Shown: positions 19,074 through 28,000, counted from the stretch's first letter. The stretch: DNA of 64,000 bases from Bradyrhizobium sp. CB2312 (GCF_029714425.1 NZ_CP121668.1:1068501-1132500); one strand, 5' to 3'. The notes: a model not told the origin generated them from the letters alone. Program-made: numbers and translations.

Positions 19074-20588
19074 TTAGGTCCGGTTCGCCCAGTAGGGATC
19101 GCGCAGCTTGCGCTTGAAGATCTTCCCCGTTGCCTCCCGCGGCAGCGCATCCAGGAACTGGACCTCCTTCGGTACTTTGAAGTTTGCCAATCGCTCGCGC
19201 AGGAAGGCCTGCACCGCGGCAGCGGAGAGCTGCGCACCTGTCTCCGGTTCGATGCAGGCGCACAGCCGCTCGCCGAACTCAGCATCCGGGATGCCGAACA
19301 CCGCGCAATCGCGCACGCCGGGCATTGTGATCAGCACGTTCTCGATCTCGGCGGGATAGATGTTGACGCCGCCTGAGATCACCATGTCGCGCTTGCGATC
19401 GCACAGGAACAGATAGCCGTCTTCATCGAGATAGCCGACGTCGCCGACGCTGACGAGGCCGTCGCGTCCCGCCTCGGCCCGCGCCTGCGCCTTGCCGTGA
19501 TAGTCGAAATCCGGCACCGCCGTCTGGCGCATGTAGATCTCGCCGACCTCATTGACGCCGCAGAGGCTGCCGTCGTCGCGAAAAATCTTGACGATGCCGC
19601 CTTCGATGGCGCGGCCGACGGTCCCCGGTTTCTTCAGCGCCTCTTCGGCCGAGTGCCACACCGGAATGCCCGTCTCGGTCGAGCCGAAATATTCGTTGAT
19701 GACCGGTCCCCACCAATCGATCATGGTCCGCTTGATCTCGGAGGGGCAGGGCGCGGCACCGTGCACCACAAAACGCAACGAGGAGAGGTCGTAGCACTGT
19801 CTCACGTCCTCGGGCAGCCGCAGCAACCGGACGAACATGGTCGGCACCATGTGGATATGCGTGACGCGGTGGCGCTCGATCAGTGCCAGCAGCTCCTCGG
19901 CGTCGAACCGCGCCTGGAGGACGATGGTGCAGCCGCTGCGGAACGCCAGCATGCCGTAGGAGTGCGGCGCCGAGTGGTACATCGGGCCGTTGATCAGCAC
20001 GACCTGGTTGTCTCGCGGCTTGATGCCATAGGCGATCGCGCCGACGCGCTCGGAGGCGGCCGCCTGTTCGGGCTGCATCGGCATGCGCCGCACGCCCTTC
20101 GGCATGCCCGTGGTCCCCGACGTGTAGATCATTGCCGCGGCACGGCGCGGCGGGGCCTGATTTTCCGGATGGCCATCGCGCCAGGGGTCCCAATCGGTCA
20201 GTCCCGCCGGGACTTGGGTCAGCTGGGGCGGAACGGCGAAGGTCGCCGCGAGCTCGGGCGGCGTCGCGACGACGAGCAGGCGGACATCCTTGGGCAGGCC
20301 CGCGCGGATCTGCGGCAGCAGATCGGCATGGCAGACCAGGATCTTCGCACCGCTATCCGTCAGGATGTAGCGGACCTCCTCGGCCTTGAGATGCCAGTTG
20401 ATCGGCACCACCGGGCTGCCCAATGCGGCGGAGGCCGCGACCACCTCGAACAGCGCGAAATCGTTGCGCAGCATCATCGCAACCGGTGCGCCTTCGACAA
20501 GGCCAAGGGCGCGGATACCGCTCGCCGCGCGCCTGATACGGGCCTGGATCTCGTCGTAGCCGATCCGGCGTTCACCGCTGATGATCAT
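19074..20588 (-). CDS. AMP-dependent acyl-CoA synthetase/ligase
   Basis: A 504-residue adenylate-forming ligase (ANL superfamily). The phosphate-binding loop YTSGTTGMPKG lies near residues 155-165; NEYFGSTETG is the A5 motif; GDVGYLDEDGYLFLCDRKRD covers the A7-A8 hinge; and the C-terminal lysine motif GKIFKRKLR is A10. It should activate a carboxylic acid to its CoA thioester; a precise substrate cannot be read from sequence. AGGG precedes the start. Only 25 bp separate it from the binding-protein gene upstream, so they are very likely one operon. Confidence 0.88.
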   Translation of the reverse strand: MIISGERRIGYDEIQARIRRAASGIRALGLVEGAPVAMMLRNDFALFEVVAASAALGSPVVPINWHLKAEEVRYILTDSGAKILVCHADLLPQIRAGLPKDVRLLVVATPPELAATFAVPPQLTQVPAGLTDWDPWRDGHPENQAPPRRAAAMIYTSGTTGMPKGVRRMPMQPEQAAASERVGAIAYGIKPRDNQVVLINGPMYHSAPHSYGMLAFRSGCTIVLQARFDAEELLALIERHRVTHIHMVPTMFVRLLRLPEDVRQCYDLSSLRFVVHGAAPCPSEIKRTMIDWWGPVINEYFGSTETGIPVWHSAEEALKKPGTVGRAIEGGIVKIFRDDGSLCGVNEVGEIYMRQTAVPDFDYHGKAQARAEAGRDGLVSVGDVGYLDEDGYLFLCDRKRDMVISGGVNIYPAEIENVLITMPGVRDCAVFGIPDAEFGERLCACIEPETGAQLSAAAVQAFLRERLANFKVPKEVQFLDALPREATGKIFKRKLRDPYWANRT

Positions 20589-20613
20589 GGCGTGTCCCTT
20601 TTCGCGCTCGAGT

Positions 20614-21798
20614 CTAGCGATCGTCCAGCACGTCGCCGAACCCGACCCAGCTCTTGCCGTTGAAGCGGCGGAGCTGAAGCTGCTGGAACGGCAGATAGTC
20701 GTCGGGGCCGGTGGTGACAGACATGCCCGGCAGCAGCAGGGGCAGCTTCACCTCCTTGAGCGAAGCGGCCTGGCGCATGATGTTGCCGCGGCTGAAATCA
20801 TCCTTGCACGCCTTCAACACCGTCATCAGCAGTGTCGCATAGTGGTAGCCGGCCGCGTAGTTGGAATTGGAGAGGTCCGCGTTCGGCATGTATTGCTTCA
20901 TGAAGGCAAAGTATTCCTTCACGCCGGGATCGCTGGCCCATTGCGGGTCCATCGTGTCCTTCTGGTTGCTGGACGAGATCAGGCCGACCGCGTTGTCGAG
21001 CCCGGCCGGCTCGAGGAACGAGATCGACGAGGCCGAGGTCGGCACGAAGAGCAGCTCGGGCTTCCAGCCGATCTCGGCCACGCCCTTGACCATCTGCGAG
21101 GTGAACTTGCCGAGCACGACGCCGAACAGCACGTCGGCGCCGGAGGCCTTCAGGGTCGAGAGCTGCGAGCTGATCGTCGGCGCGCTGGTCTCGTAGGTCT
21201 GCTCCGCCACGATCATGCTGGCGGCCTTCTCGCCGAGCGCGCGCTTGAAGCCGGCGACATAGTCTCGGCCGAAATCGTCGTTCTGGGACAGGATGGCGAT
21301 CTTCGCGCCAGGCTTCGTGCGCAGCACGTGCTTGGCATAGACCACGCCCTCGGATTCGTAGGCGGCCATGCCGGGCATGGTCCACGCATATTTCTGCGGA
21401 TCTGCCCATTTCGTCGCGCCCGAGAGCACGAACAGCTGCGGCACCTTCTTGCCGTTGAGGTAGCGCTGCACGGCGCTGTTGGTGGCGGTGCCGAGCGAGC
21501 CGAACATCATCAGCACCTCGTCCTGCTCGACCAGCTTGCGGGTCTGCTCCACCGTCTTCGGCGGCGAGTAGGCGTCGTCCAGCGTGATGAACTTGACCTT
21601 GCGGCCGTTGATGCCGCCCTCGGCATTGACCTTCTCGAAGAACGCCTCCTGCGTCCGTCCGATCGCGCCGAAGCCCGAGGCCGGGCCGCTATAGGGCAGG
21701 GTCTGACCGATCCGGATCTCGTTGCTGCCTTCGGCGCCGGCGGTTCCGGTCGCGAGCGTCAGCAACGACAGGCCGATCAGTGCGGCTGCCAGCTTCAT
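20614..21798 (-). CDS. ABC transporter substrate-binding protein, branched-chain amino acid type (Peripla_BP_6)
   Basis: A 394-residue periplasmic receptor. The start ATG at 21796-21798 has a strong site (GGGAGG) and opens a clean Sec signal peptide (KLAAALIGLSLLTLATGTAGA). The mature part begins IRIGQTLPYSGPASGFGA, the usual LivJ/urea-type N terminus, and AILSQNDDFGRDYVAGFK is a family block. No matching LivH/M permease or LivG/F ATPase genes are in the window, so it must use subunits encoded elsewhere. In related catabolic clusters such receptors take up aromatic or aliphatic acids; here that is inference. Confidence 0.9.
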   Translation of the reverse strand: MKLAAALIGLSLLTLATGTAGAEGSNEIRIGQTLPYSGPASGFGAIGRTQEAFFEKVNAEGGINGRKVKFITLDDAYSPPKTVEQTRKLVEQDEVLMMFGSLGTATNSAVQRYLNGKKVPQLFVLSGATKWADPQKYAWTMPGMAAYESEGVVYAKHVLRTKPGAKIAILSQNDDFGRDYVAGFKRALGEKAASMIVAEQTYETSAPTISSQLSTLKASGADVLFGVVLGKFTSQMVKGVAEIGWKPELLFVPTSASSISFLEPAGLDNAVGLISSSNQKDTMDPQWASDPGVKEYFAFMKQYMPNADLSNSNYAAGYHYATLLMTVLKACKDDFSRGNIMRQAASLKEVKLPLLLPGMSVTTGPDDYLPFQQLQLRRFNGKSWVGFGDVLDDR

Positions 21799-21836
21799 TG
21801 TGTCCTCCCGTTGTTCTTGTCCGTCAGTCTGAGCCG

Positions 21837-22811
21837 TCAGGCGCTGGCGCGCATCAGGAAATCCTGCCGGGCCTGGTCGAACTCGCCCTTGAGCCGGTCG
21901 ACCAGCTCGGCGACCGGCGGTGCGTCGGTGATCTGGCCGATGCCCTGGCCCGATCCCCAGATGTCGCGCCACGCCTTGGATTTCATGTTGCCGCCGGAGC
22001 CGAAATTCATCTTTGATTTGTCGGCGGCCGGGAGATTGTCCGGATCGAGCCCCGCGGCGGCGATTGAGGGTCCCAAGTAATTGCCATGCACGCCGGTGAA
22101 CAGGTTAGTGTAGACGATATCGTGCGCGGTGTGCTGCGTCAGCGCCAACTTGTAGGCTTCATCGGCATTGGCTTCCTGCGTGGCGATGAAGCGCGTGCCC
22201 ACATAGGCGAGGTCGGCGCCCAGCGTCAGCGCGGAGGCTATGCCAAAGCCGTCGCTGATCGCGCCCGACAGCAGGATCGCGCCGCCGAACCATTGCTTGA
22301 CCTCGCGCACCAGCGCGAAGGGCGACAGCGTGCCGGCATGCCCGCCCGCGCCGGCGCAGACCAGTATCAGGCCGTCAACGCCCTGCTCGGCGGCTTTCCG
22401 TGCATGCTTGACGTTGATGACGTCGTGGAACACCAGCCCGCCATAGGAATGCGCGGCCTCGACGATCTCGGCCGGCGGCCGCAGCGAGGTGATGATGATG
22501 GGCGCCTTGTGCTTCACGCAGGTCTCCATGTCCTTCATCAGCCGGTCGTTGGAGGCGTGGCAGATCTGGTTGACGGCGTAGGGTGCGACCCTTTTGCCGG
22601 GATTGCGCGACTTGTATTCGCCAAGCTCGTCCTCGATCCGGCTCAGCCACTCGCCAAGCTTCTCGACCGGACGGGCATTGAGCGCGGGAAACGAGCCGAC
22701 GATTCCCGCCTTGCACTGGGCGATCACCAGCTCCGGTCCTGAGACGATGAAGAGCGGCGAGCCGACGACGGGCAGCTCCAGATTGTTCTTGAGCAGGGCG
22801 GGCAGTGCCAT
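21837..22811 (-). CDS. Nitronate monooxygenase (2-nitropropane dioxygenase family)
   Basis: A 324-residue FMN-dependent TIM-barrel enzyme. Family blocks visible are PLFIVSGPELVIAQCKAGIV, GLILVCAGAGGHAGTLSPFA (with the His near the flavin) and GADLAYVGTRFIATQEAN. Members oxidise nitronates or act on other small carbon acids. The ATG at 22809-22811 is preceded by GGAGG and is preferred to the upstream start. It is the first gene of the leftward operon NMO, binding protein, acyl-CoA ligase (38 and 25 bp gaps) and is divergent from the LysR gene. Confidence 0.9.
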   Translation of the reverse strand: MALPALLKNNLELPVVGSPLFIVSGPELVIAQCKAGIVGSFPALNARPVEKLGEWLSRIEDELGEYKSRNPGKRVAPYAVNQICHASNDRLMKDMETCVKHKAPIIITSLRPPAEIVEAAHSYGGLVFHDVINVKHARKAAEQGVDGLILVCAGAGGHAGTLSPFALVREVKQWFGGAILLSGAISDGFGIASALTLGADLAYVGTRFIATQEANADEAYKLALTQHTAHDIVYTNLFTGVHGNYLGPSIAAAGLDPDNLPAADKSKMNFGSGGNMKSKAWRDIWGSGQGIGQITDAPPVAELVDRLKGEFDQARQDFLMRASA

Positions 22812-22948
22812 CCGATCCTCCTGACGACGCACGCGTCAACGGCCTGCCGGCCGATGGTGAGCGCTTCCATGTTGATCTGTCGCGCCGGCGGAGTGTCCTC
22901 GCCTTGGCGCTTTGACCCCACTATAGGGTTGGACGACGGGCGGGGATC

Positions 22949-22962
22949 GTTCAATATTGAAC
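22949..22962. promoter_or_regulatory. Candidate LysR operator palindrome
   Basis: GTTCAATATTGAAC is a perfect 14-bp palindrome and contains a T-N11-A core as in LysR boxes. A related half-site (TGTTTGAAC) follows at 22976-22984. It lies between the divergent nitronate monooxygenase and LysR genes. Confidence 0.6.
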
Positions 22963-22994
22963 AAGCAGGTATTCATGTTTGAACGGAGCCGGCG

Positions 22995-23882
22995 GTGGAT
23001 TGGGATCTCTGCAAGACCTTCGTCGCGGTCGCCGACACCGGCAGCTTCAGCGCCGCGGCAAAGCGGCTGCACGCGAGCCACCCGACCGTCAGCCGCAAGA
23101 TCGCGGCGCTGGAGGCGCAGCTCGGCACCAAGCTGCTGGCGCGCGCCGCCGACGGCTTCGTACTCACCGCCGACGGCCGGACGCTGCGCGAGCATGCGGA
23201 AGCGATGGCGGCTGCCGCGCTCCGGGCCGAGGCCGCGGTCGGCGCCGGCGGGCGCAAGGCGCGCGGCACGGTCAAGCTGTCGATCGGCGCGACGCTGGCC
23301 TCGCACTGGCTGATGCCGCGGCTGCGGTCCTTTCTCGGCGCGCATGATCACATCCGGCTCGAGATCATCACCCATCCGTTTCCGGCCAGCGTGCGCCGCC
23401 GGGAGGCCGACGTCGTGTTGCGGCCGGTCGACAGCGGCGAGGAAAACTTGGTCGGCCGCAAGATCGGCCGTCTCGGCACCGGCTTCTATGCCTCGCGGGA
23501 CTATGCCGCCGGCCGGTCCCTGCCGGAGCGCAGCGGCGAGTGGAAGGGGCACAGCGTGATCGGCTTTGCCGATCAGGATTCCAACGCGCAGCTGGCGCGC
23601 TGGAGCAATGCGATCACGCGCCAGGGCACCGTCGTGATGCGCTGCTCGTCGCAGGGCGACATGCTGGCGGCGGTGCGCGCAGGGATTGGCATCTCCGCGC
23701 TGTCCTGCTTCGTCGCGGAGAGCTATCCGGATCTCGTGCGCGTCGCGCCGCAGAAGCTCGTCAGTGTTGCCGACCTCTGGCTGCTCGCCCACCCTGATCT
23801 GGTCGAGCTGTCCGCGGTGCGCGCCGTGGTCGACTTCGTGGCCGAATGCGCCCGCGCCGATCGCGAGCAGCTGCGGGGCTAA
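22995..23882 (+). CDS. LysR-family transcriptional regulator
   Basis: A 295-residue regulator. The winged helix-turn-helix occupies residues 1-60: FVAVADTGSFSAAAKRLHAS and HPTVSRKIAALEAQLGTKLL are the recognition region, followed by the linker helix and a periplasmic-binding-like effector domain (VKLSIGATLASHWLMPRLRS). The start is GTG at 22995. It is divergent from the nitronate monooxygenase operon with a perfect palindrome in between, so it most likely controls that leftward block and itself. Its stop codon overlaps the end of the convergent DNA glycosylase gene by four bases. Confidence 0.9.
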   Translation: MDWDLCKTFVAVADTGSFSAAAKRLHASHPTVSRKIAALEAQLGTKLLARAADGFVLTADGRTLREHAEAMAAAALRAEAAVGAGGRKARGTVKLSIGATLASHWLMPRLRSFLGAHDHIRLEIITHPFPASVRRREADVVLRPVDSGEENLVGRKIGRLGTGFYASRDYAAGRSLPERSGEWKGHSVIGFADQDSNAQLARWSNAITRQGTVVMRCSSQGDMLAAVRAGIGISALSCFVAESYPDLVRVAPQKLVSVADLWLLAHPDLVELSAVRAVVDFVAECARADREQLRG

Positions 23883-24529
23883 TTTCCGGCGAGCACACCC
23901 TCGCGCTTCTTCACCGCGCGATAATAGCTCCACCACAGATGCGCCGCGGCGCCGCGCAGGGGTCGCCAGGGTTCGGCGAGCGGCGCCATCTGCTTCTCGG
24001 TCGGCCGCGCCTTCAGGCCAAGGCCAATCTTGATGCCCTCCTGCACAGCGAGATCGCCGGCCGGCCAGGCATCGCCATGGCCGAGGCAAAACAAGAGATA
24101 GACGTCCGCGGTCCACGGCCCGATGCCGGGCAACGAGATCAGCGTGTGATGCGCGGCGTCGGCGTCCTCTTCGGCCAGCACGTCGAGGTTCAGCCGCTGC
24201 GCATTGATCTCGCGCGCGAGATGCTTCAGCGTCTTGATCTTGGCGGCGGAGAGGCCGAGCCGCCCCAGCCGGTCGGTGCGGGCGCGACGCACGGCGTCAT
24301 GGTCGAATGGGTCGAACGCTGCCGACAGCCGTCCCCAGATCGCCGCCGCGCTCGCGGTCGAAAGCTGCTGCCCGCAGACGATGTGGGCCAGCCCGGTAAA
24401 GCCCGGCTCGCGCCGCCGGAGCGCCGGCATGCCCGCGATCTCGAACACGGGCTTGAGGCGCGGATCGCGCTTGATCAGCGCGTGGACGGCCTCTTCGAGA
24501 TCGGACTGGCTTTCGAGGTGGATGGTCAT
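23879..24529 (-). CDS. DNA-3-methyladenine glycosylase II-like (HhH-GPD)
   Basis: A 216-residue base-excision repair enzyme. The helix-hairpin-helix is LPGIGPWTADVYLLFCLGHG and the catalytic Asp follows in AWPAGDLAVQEG, as in AlkA-type HhH-GPD glycosylases. There is no iron-sulfur cysteine cluster, unlike Nth/MutY. It should remove alkylated bases from DNA. I chose the start ATG at 24527-24529 (MTIHLESQSD); the longer open frame runs into a palindromic repeat. The gene end overlaps the LysR stop by four bases. Confidence 0.88.
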   Translation of the reverse strand: MTIHLESQSDLEEAVHALIKRDPRLKPVFEIAGMPALRRREPGFTGLAHIVCGQQLSTASAAAIWGRLSAAFDPFDHDAVRRARTDRLGRLGLSAAKIKTLKHLAREINAQRLNLDVLAEEDADAAHHTLISLPGIGPWTADVYLLFCLGHGDAWPAGDLAVQEGIKIGLGLKARPTEKQMAPLAEPWRPLRGAAAHLWWSYYRAVKKREGVLAGN

Positions 24530-24553
24530 CGCAGTTCGGCAAGCTCTTTCCGG

Positions 24554-24641
24554 CGTCATGGCCGGGCTTGACCCGGCCATCCATCTCCTATCGTAACAGA
24601 GTCATGGAGGATGGATTGCCGGGTCAAGCCCGGCAATGACG
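24554..24641. repeat. Palindromic intergenic repeat, family E
   Basis: The left arm CGTCATGGCCGGGCTTGACC is mirrored by the right arm GGGTCAAGCCCGGCAATGACG. It lies between the divergent DNA glycosylase and GluQ-RS genes. Related copies are at 27850, 40825 and 47572. Confidence 0.88.
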
Positions 24642-24656
24642 AATAGCTGAGAACTC

Positions 24657-25526
24657 ATGCAACCCGTTTTCCGATTTGCCCCCAGCCCCAACGGCCTGCT
24701 GCATCTCGGCCACGCTTATTCCGCGCTGCTGAATTTCGACCGCGCGCGCGAGACCGGCGGGCGGCTGCTGCTGCGGATCGAGGACATCGACGCGACGCGC
24801 TGCCGGCCGGAATTCGAGGCGGCGATCTACGAGGATCTCGCCTGGCTCGGGATATCCTGGGAGACGCCGGTCCGCCGGCAGTCCGAGCATCTCGCCGACT
24901 ATCGCGCCGCGCTGGACAAACTTACTGCGCTCGGGCTCGTCTATCCCGCGTTCGAAAGCCGCGCCGAGATCGCCAGGCTCGTCGCCGCGCGGGAGGCCAG
25001 CGGGCCGTGGCCGCGCGATCCCGACGGCGCTCCGCTTTATCCGGGTGATGCGAAGTCGCTCTCTGCCGATGAGCGGACACGGCTGATCGCCGCGGGCGTG
25101 CCTTACGCGCTGCGGCTGGACATGGCCGCCGCCCGCCACCGCGTCGCTGGCCTGAGCTGGAACGAGCTCGGCGAGGGGCCCGGCGACGAGCGTGACATCG
25201 TCCCGGCGCGGCCGGAGGCCTGGGGCGACGTGATCCTGGCCCGCAAGGAGACCCCGACCAGCTACCACCTGTCCGTGGTCGTCGACGATGCCCTGCAGGG
25301 CGTCAGCGAGGTGGTGCGCGGCCAGGACCTGTTTAACGCCACCTCGGTCCACCGCCTGCTCCAGCTCCTGCTCGGCCTGCCGGAACCGGTCTATCGCCAC
25401 CATGGCCTGATTCGCGACGGCGAGGGGCGGAAGCTGTCGAAGTCGGACCGCTCGACCGGTCTGCGCGAGTTGCGCGCGGCCGGCATGACACCTGCCGGTA
25501 TCCGCCAGCTGGTTGGATTAGGTTAA
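24657..25526 (+). CDS. gluQ: Glutamyl-Q tRNA(Asp) synthetase
   Basis: A 289-residue truncated glutamyl-tRNA-synthetase homologue lacking the anticodon-binding half. The class I signatures are FAPSPNGLLHLGHAYSALLN (HIGH-like) and GRKLSKSDRS (KMSKS-like). GluQ-RS attaches glutamate to queuosine at position 34 of tRNA-Asp. The canonical zinc-binding cysteines that usually follow the YPAF block are missing; the protein has a single Cys near residue 52. Its length matches the family. It lies next to a palindromic repeat and is not clearly in an operon. Confidence 0.92.
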   Translation: MQPVFRFAPSPNGLLHLGHAYSALLNFDRARETGGRLLLRIEDIDATRCRPEFEAAIYEDLAWLGISWETPVRRQSEHLADYRAALDKLTALGLVYPAFESRAEIARLVAAREASGPWPRDPDGAPLYPGDAKSLSADERTRLIAAGVPYALRLDMAAARHRVAGLSWNELGEGPGDERDIVPARPEAWGDVILARKETPTSYHLSVVVDDALQGVSEVVRGQDLFNATSVHRLLQLLLGLPEPVYRHHGLIRDGEGRKLSKSDRSTGLRELRAAGMTPAGIRQLVGLG

Positions 25527-25629
25527 GTTTCTCTGGGGTTTAGCCAAACGCCGCCGTGACTCCAGGTGTTCCGCCGTGCCATTCTTGCTGTGAGCCCGGG
25601 GTTCGAAGGACGTTCTTCGAAGGGGAGTT

Positions 25630-26892
25630 ATGGCGGCGAAAACGCGCCCAGCGCGCACCACGCGGATGTCCAGGCCACCGCCTCGGAAGCAGTCCGGGAC
25701 GGCCGGCCGGCTGCGTCAGCGCAGCGCCAAGGCGGACGCGCCGGACGTGGTCCAGGCCGCGCTCGCTGCCTTTGCCCATGAGGTCCGCACCCCCCTGACC
25801 GGCATTCTCGCGATCAGCGACCTGCTCGCGACTTCCGATCTCGGCGAGCGGGAACGGCGCTGGGCCGACACCATCAAGGCCGGTGCCGAGCATCTGGCGA
25901 GCCTCGCCACGCTGTTCGTGGACGCTGCCAGAACAGGGACGGGCGGCAGCACGCTGCGTCAGGACCTGTTCGACCTCAGGACGCTCGCCCGCAGCGCCGG
26001 CGATTCGCTGGCGGGCCGTGCCGCGGCCAAGGGCCTCCAGGCCGAGGTCGAGATCTCCGGCAAGCTGCCGGGCCTCGTGGTCGGCGACTCGGTCCGGCTG
26101 CGCGCCGCGCTGGAGAACCTGATCGACAATGCCGTCAAATTCACCGAGCGCGGCGGCGTGGCGCTCGCGGTGGCGCCCTGGCGCCCCGCCAAGGGCAGGA
26201 AGAGCGACAAGGCAAAGGGCAGGGTCGGGGTCGCCTTCTCGGTCTCCGACAGCGGCATCGGCCTCACCATGGCCGAGATCAAGCGGCTGTTCCGCCCGTT
26301 CACTCAGGCGAATGTCACCATCGCCTCGCGCTTCGGCGGCGCCGGGCTCGGCCTGTCCTCGGTGAAGCAACTGGCGCGCGCGATGGGCGGCGACATCACC
26401 GTCGCGCCGCGCCGCGGCGGCGGCGCCACCTTCACATTGACCGTGTCGCTGGATGCGGCGGGGCCGCCCAGGTCCGGCAAATCGAAGAACGGCAGTGAAG
26501 CGGATGCAATGGCGGCGCTGCGCGTGCTCAGCGTCGAGGACAATCCGTTCGGCCGCGTCGTGCTCAACACCATCCTGACCGAGCTCGGTCATCATGCCGA
26601 GTTCGTCGGGCGCGGCGAGGATGCGGTCGACCGGCTGGCGCAGGGCGCGTTCGACGCGGTGCTGATGGACATGGTGCTGCCGGGCATCGACGGCGTCGAG
26701 GCGATCAGGCGGATCCGCACCATGCCGGCGCCGCTGGCTCAGATCCCCATCATCGGCGTGTCCGGCCGCGGCGAGGACGAGGCGGCCTCGCGTGAGGCCG
26801 GCGCCGACGCCTTCCTGATCAAGCCTGTGTCGCCTCGGGCCTTAGCGACTGCGCTGCTTGAAGCGAGACGCCGTGAGGAAGCCGCGACTTGA
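25630..26892 (+). CDS. Hybrid histidine kinase/response regulator
   Basis: A 420-residue soluble signalling protein. The HisKA phosphoacceptor is H50 in AFAHEVRTPLTG; the ATPase domain has ENLIDNAVKFTERG (N box), SDSGIGLTMAEIKRLFRPF (G1 and F boxes) and FGGAGLGLS (G2). A receiver domain from about residue 295 has the phosphoacceptor D347 in AVLMDMVLPGIDG and the conserved Lys in FLIKPVS. There is no membrane segment or obvious sensor domain; the first 35 residues are basic and disordered. AGGGGAG lies two bases from the ATG. The last 74 bp overlap the end of the opposite-strand YihY gene. Confidence 0.9.
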   Translation: MAAKTRPARTTRMSRPPPRKQSGTAGRLRQRSAKADAPDVVQAALAAFAHEVRTPLTGILAISDLLATSDLGERERRWADTIKAGAEHLASLATLFVDAARTGTGGSTLRQDLFDLRTLARSAGDSLAGRAAAKGLQAEVEISGKLPGLVVGDSVRLRAALENLIDNAVKFTERGGVALAVAPWRPAKGRKSDKAKGRVGVAFSVSDSGIGLTMAEIKRLFRPFTQANVTIASRFGGAGLGLSSVKQLARAMGGDITVAPRRGGGATFTLTVSLDAAGPPRSGKSKNGSEADAMAALRVLSVEDNPFGRVVLNTILTELGHHAEFVGRGEDAVDRLAQGAFDAVLMDMVLPGIDGVEAIRRIRTMPAPLAQIPIIGVSGRGEDEAASREAGADAFLIKPVSPRALATALLEARRREEAAT

Positions 26893-27712
26893 TGATCGCG
26901 GCGTTGAGCTCGCCGCCGTAAACGAAGATCGCGGCGATGAAATACAAAAACACCAGCGCGATGATGACCGAGGCGAGTCCCGCATACATCGTCACGTAGT
27001 TGTTGGCGAAGCGCGCCAGATACTGGCCGAACACGACGCCCGAGATCAGCGACGCCACCATCGTGAACACGATGCCGGGCAGGATCTGGAAGAAGCTGCG
27101 CCGTCCCGCCGGCAGCCAGGCGTGCAGGATGAACAGCGCCACCACCAGTGCGGCGATGGTGATGCCGTAGCGCAGCCAGGTGAGAATGCTCTCGTTCGAC
27201 TCGACGAACAGCGGGATGTGGCGTCGCGCTGCCTCGATCAGCAGAGGTCCGAGCACGATCAGGAACGCCATGGCGAGCGCGGTGAAGGCGGCGACCAGCG
27301 TGTAGCCGATCGATTCCAGACGCAGCCAGTACCAGCGCCGCATCTCCACCACGGCATAGGCGCGGTTGAGCGCGACCCGCAGCGCCTCGACGCCATTGGA
27401 GGCGAAATAGACGGACAGCGCCGCGCCGATGGTCAGCACGCCGGAGCGGGTCGTGGTCAGCACGTCGTGCACCTCGCCCGAGATCGAATCGGAGACCTGC
27501 TTGGGCCAGACCTGGAGCATCAGGCTGGCGGCCTGGTCGGCAAGCTCCTTGGAGCCGAAGAAACCGGCGAGCGAGGTCAGCACGATCAGGAACGGGAACA
27601 GCGCCATCAGCGTCGACAGCGCGATGTGGCTCGCGATTGCCCAACCGTCGTCGGCCAGGAACGTGTAAAACGCGTCCTCCACGACGACGTAGATGGTGCG
27701 GATGGCTTTCAC
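26819..27712 (-). CDS. YihY/BrkB family inner-membrane protein
   Basis: A 297-residue multi-pass membrane protein with about six helices. Family blocks are HIALSTLMALFPFLIVLTSL, TTTRSGVLTIGAALSVYFAS and VTMYAGLASVIIALVFLYFI. Its function is unresolved; it was once misnamed RNase BN and may be a transporter. The start is GTG at 27710-27712. The C-terminal 24 codons lie opposite the end of the hybrid kinase gene (overlap 26819-26892). Confidence 0.9.
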   Translation of the reverse strand: MKAIRTIYVVVEDAFYTFLADDGWAIASHIALSTLMALFPFLIVLTSLAGFFGSKELADQAASLMLQVWPKQVSDSISGEVHDVLTTTRSGVLTIGAALSVYFASNGVEALRVALNRAYAVVEMRRWYWLRLESIGYTLVAAFTALAMAFLIVLGPLLIEAARRHIPLFVESNESILTWLRYGITIAALVVALFILHAWLPAGRRSFFQILPGIVFTMVASLISGVVFGQYLARFANNYVTMYAGLASVIIALVFLYFIAAIFVYGGELNAAIIKSRLPHGVSLQAAQSLRPEATQA

Positions 27713-27849
27713 GCGCCACCTACACTGCTGCCTTGCTCTGCCCGCTTGCGGAGAGAGGTGAGATGAGCAGGCAATTGGCGCAAATCGGAAATCATTCCGC
27801 TAGCATCTGATATTATTGGCCTAAAAGCCAGATCGCGAAGCGCCGCGCT

Positions 27850-27953
27850 GTCATTCCGGGGCGCGCGAAGCGCGAGCCCGGAATCCATCGGGCCGCAACG
27901 CAACTGGAGGAATGGGATTCCGGGTTCGATGCTTCACATCGCCCCGGAATGAC
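27850..27953. repeat. Palindromic intergenic repeat, family E-like
   Basis: Ends GTCATTCCGGGGCG and CGCCCCGGAATGAC are inverted copies about 100 bp apart, with internal mirrored GGAATCC/GGATTCC-type segments. It lies in the gap between the divergent YihY and HIG1-like genes. Confidence 0.85.
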
Positions 27954-28000
27954 GGCGGGGGAGATAGCGGACCGCCGCTCAGGGTGTTATCTACCCTCAG

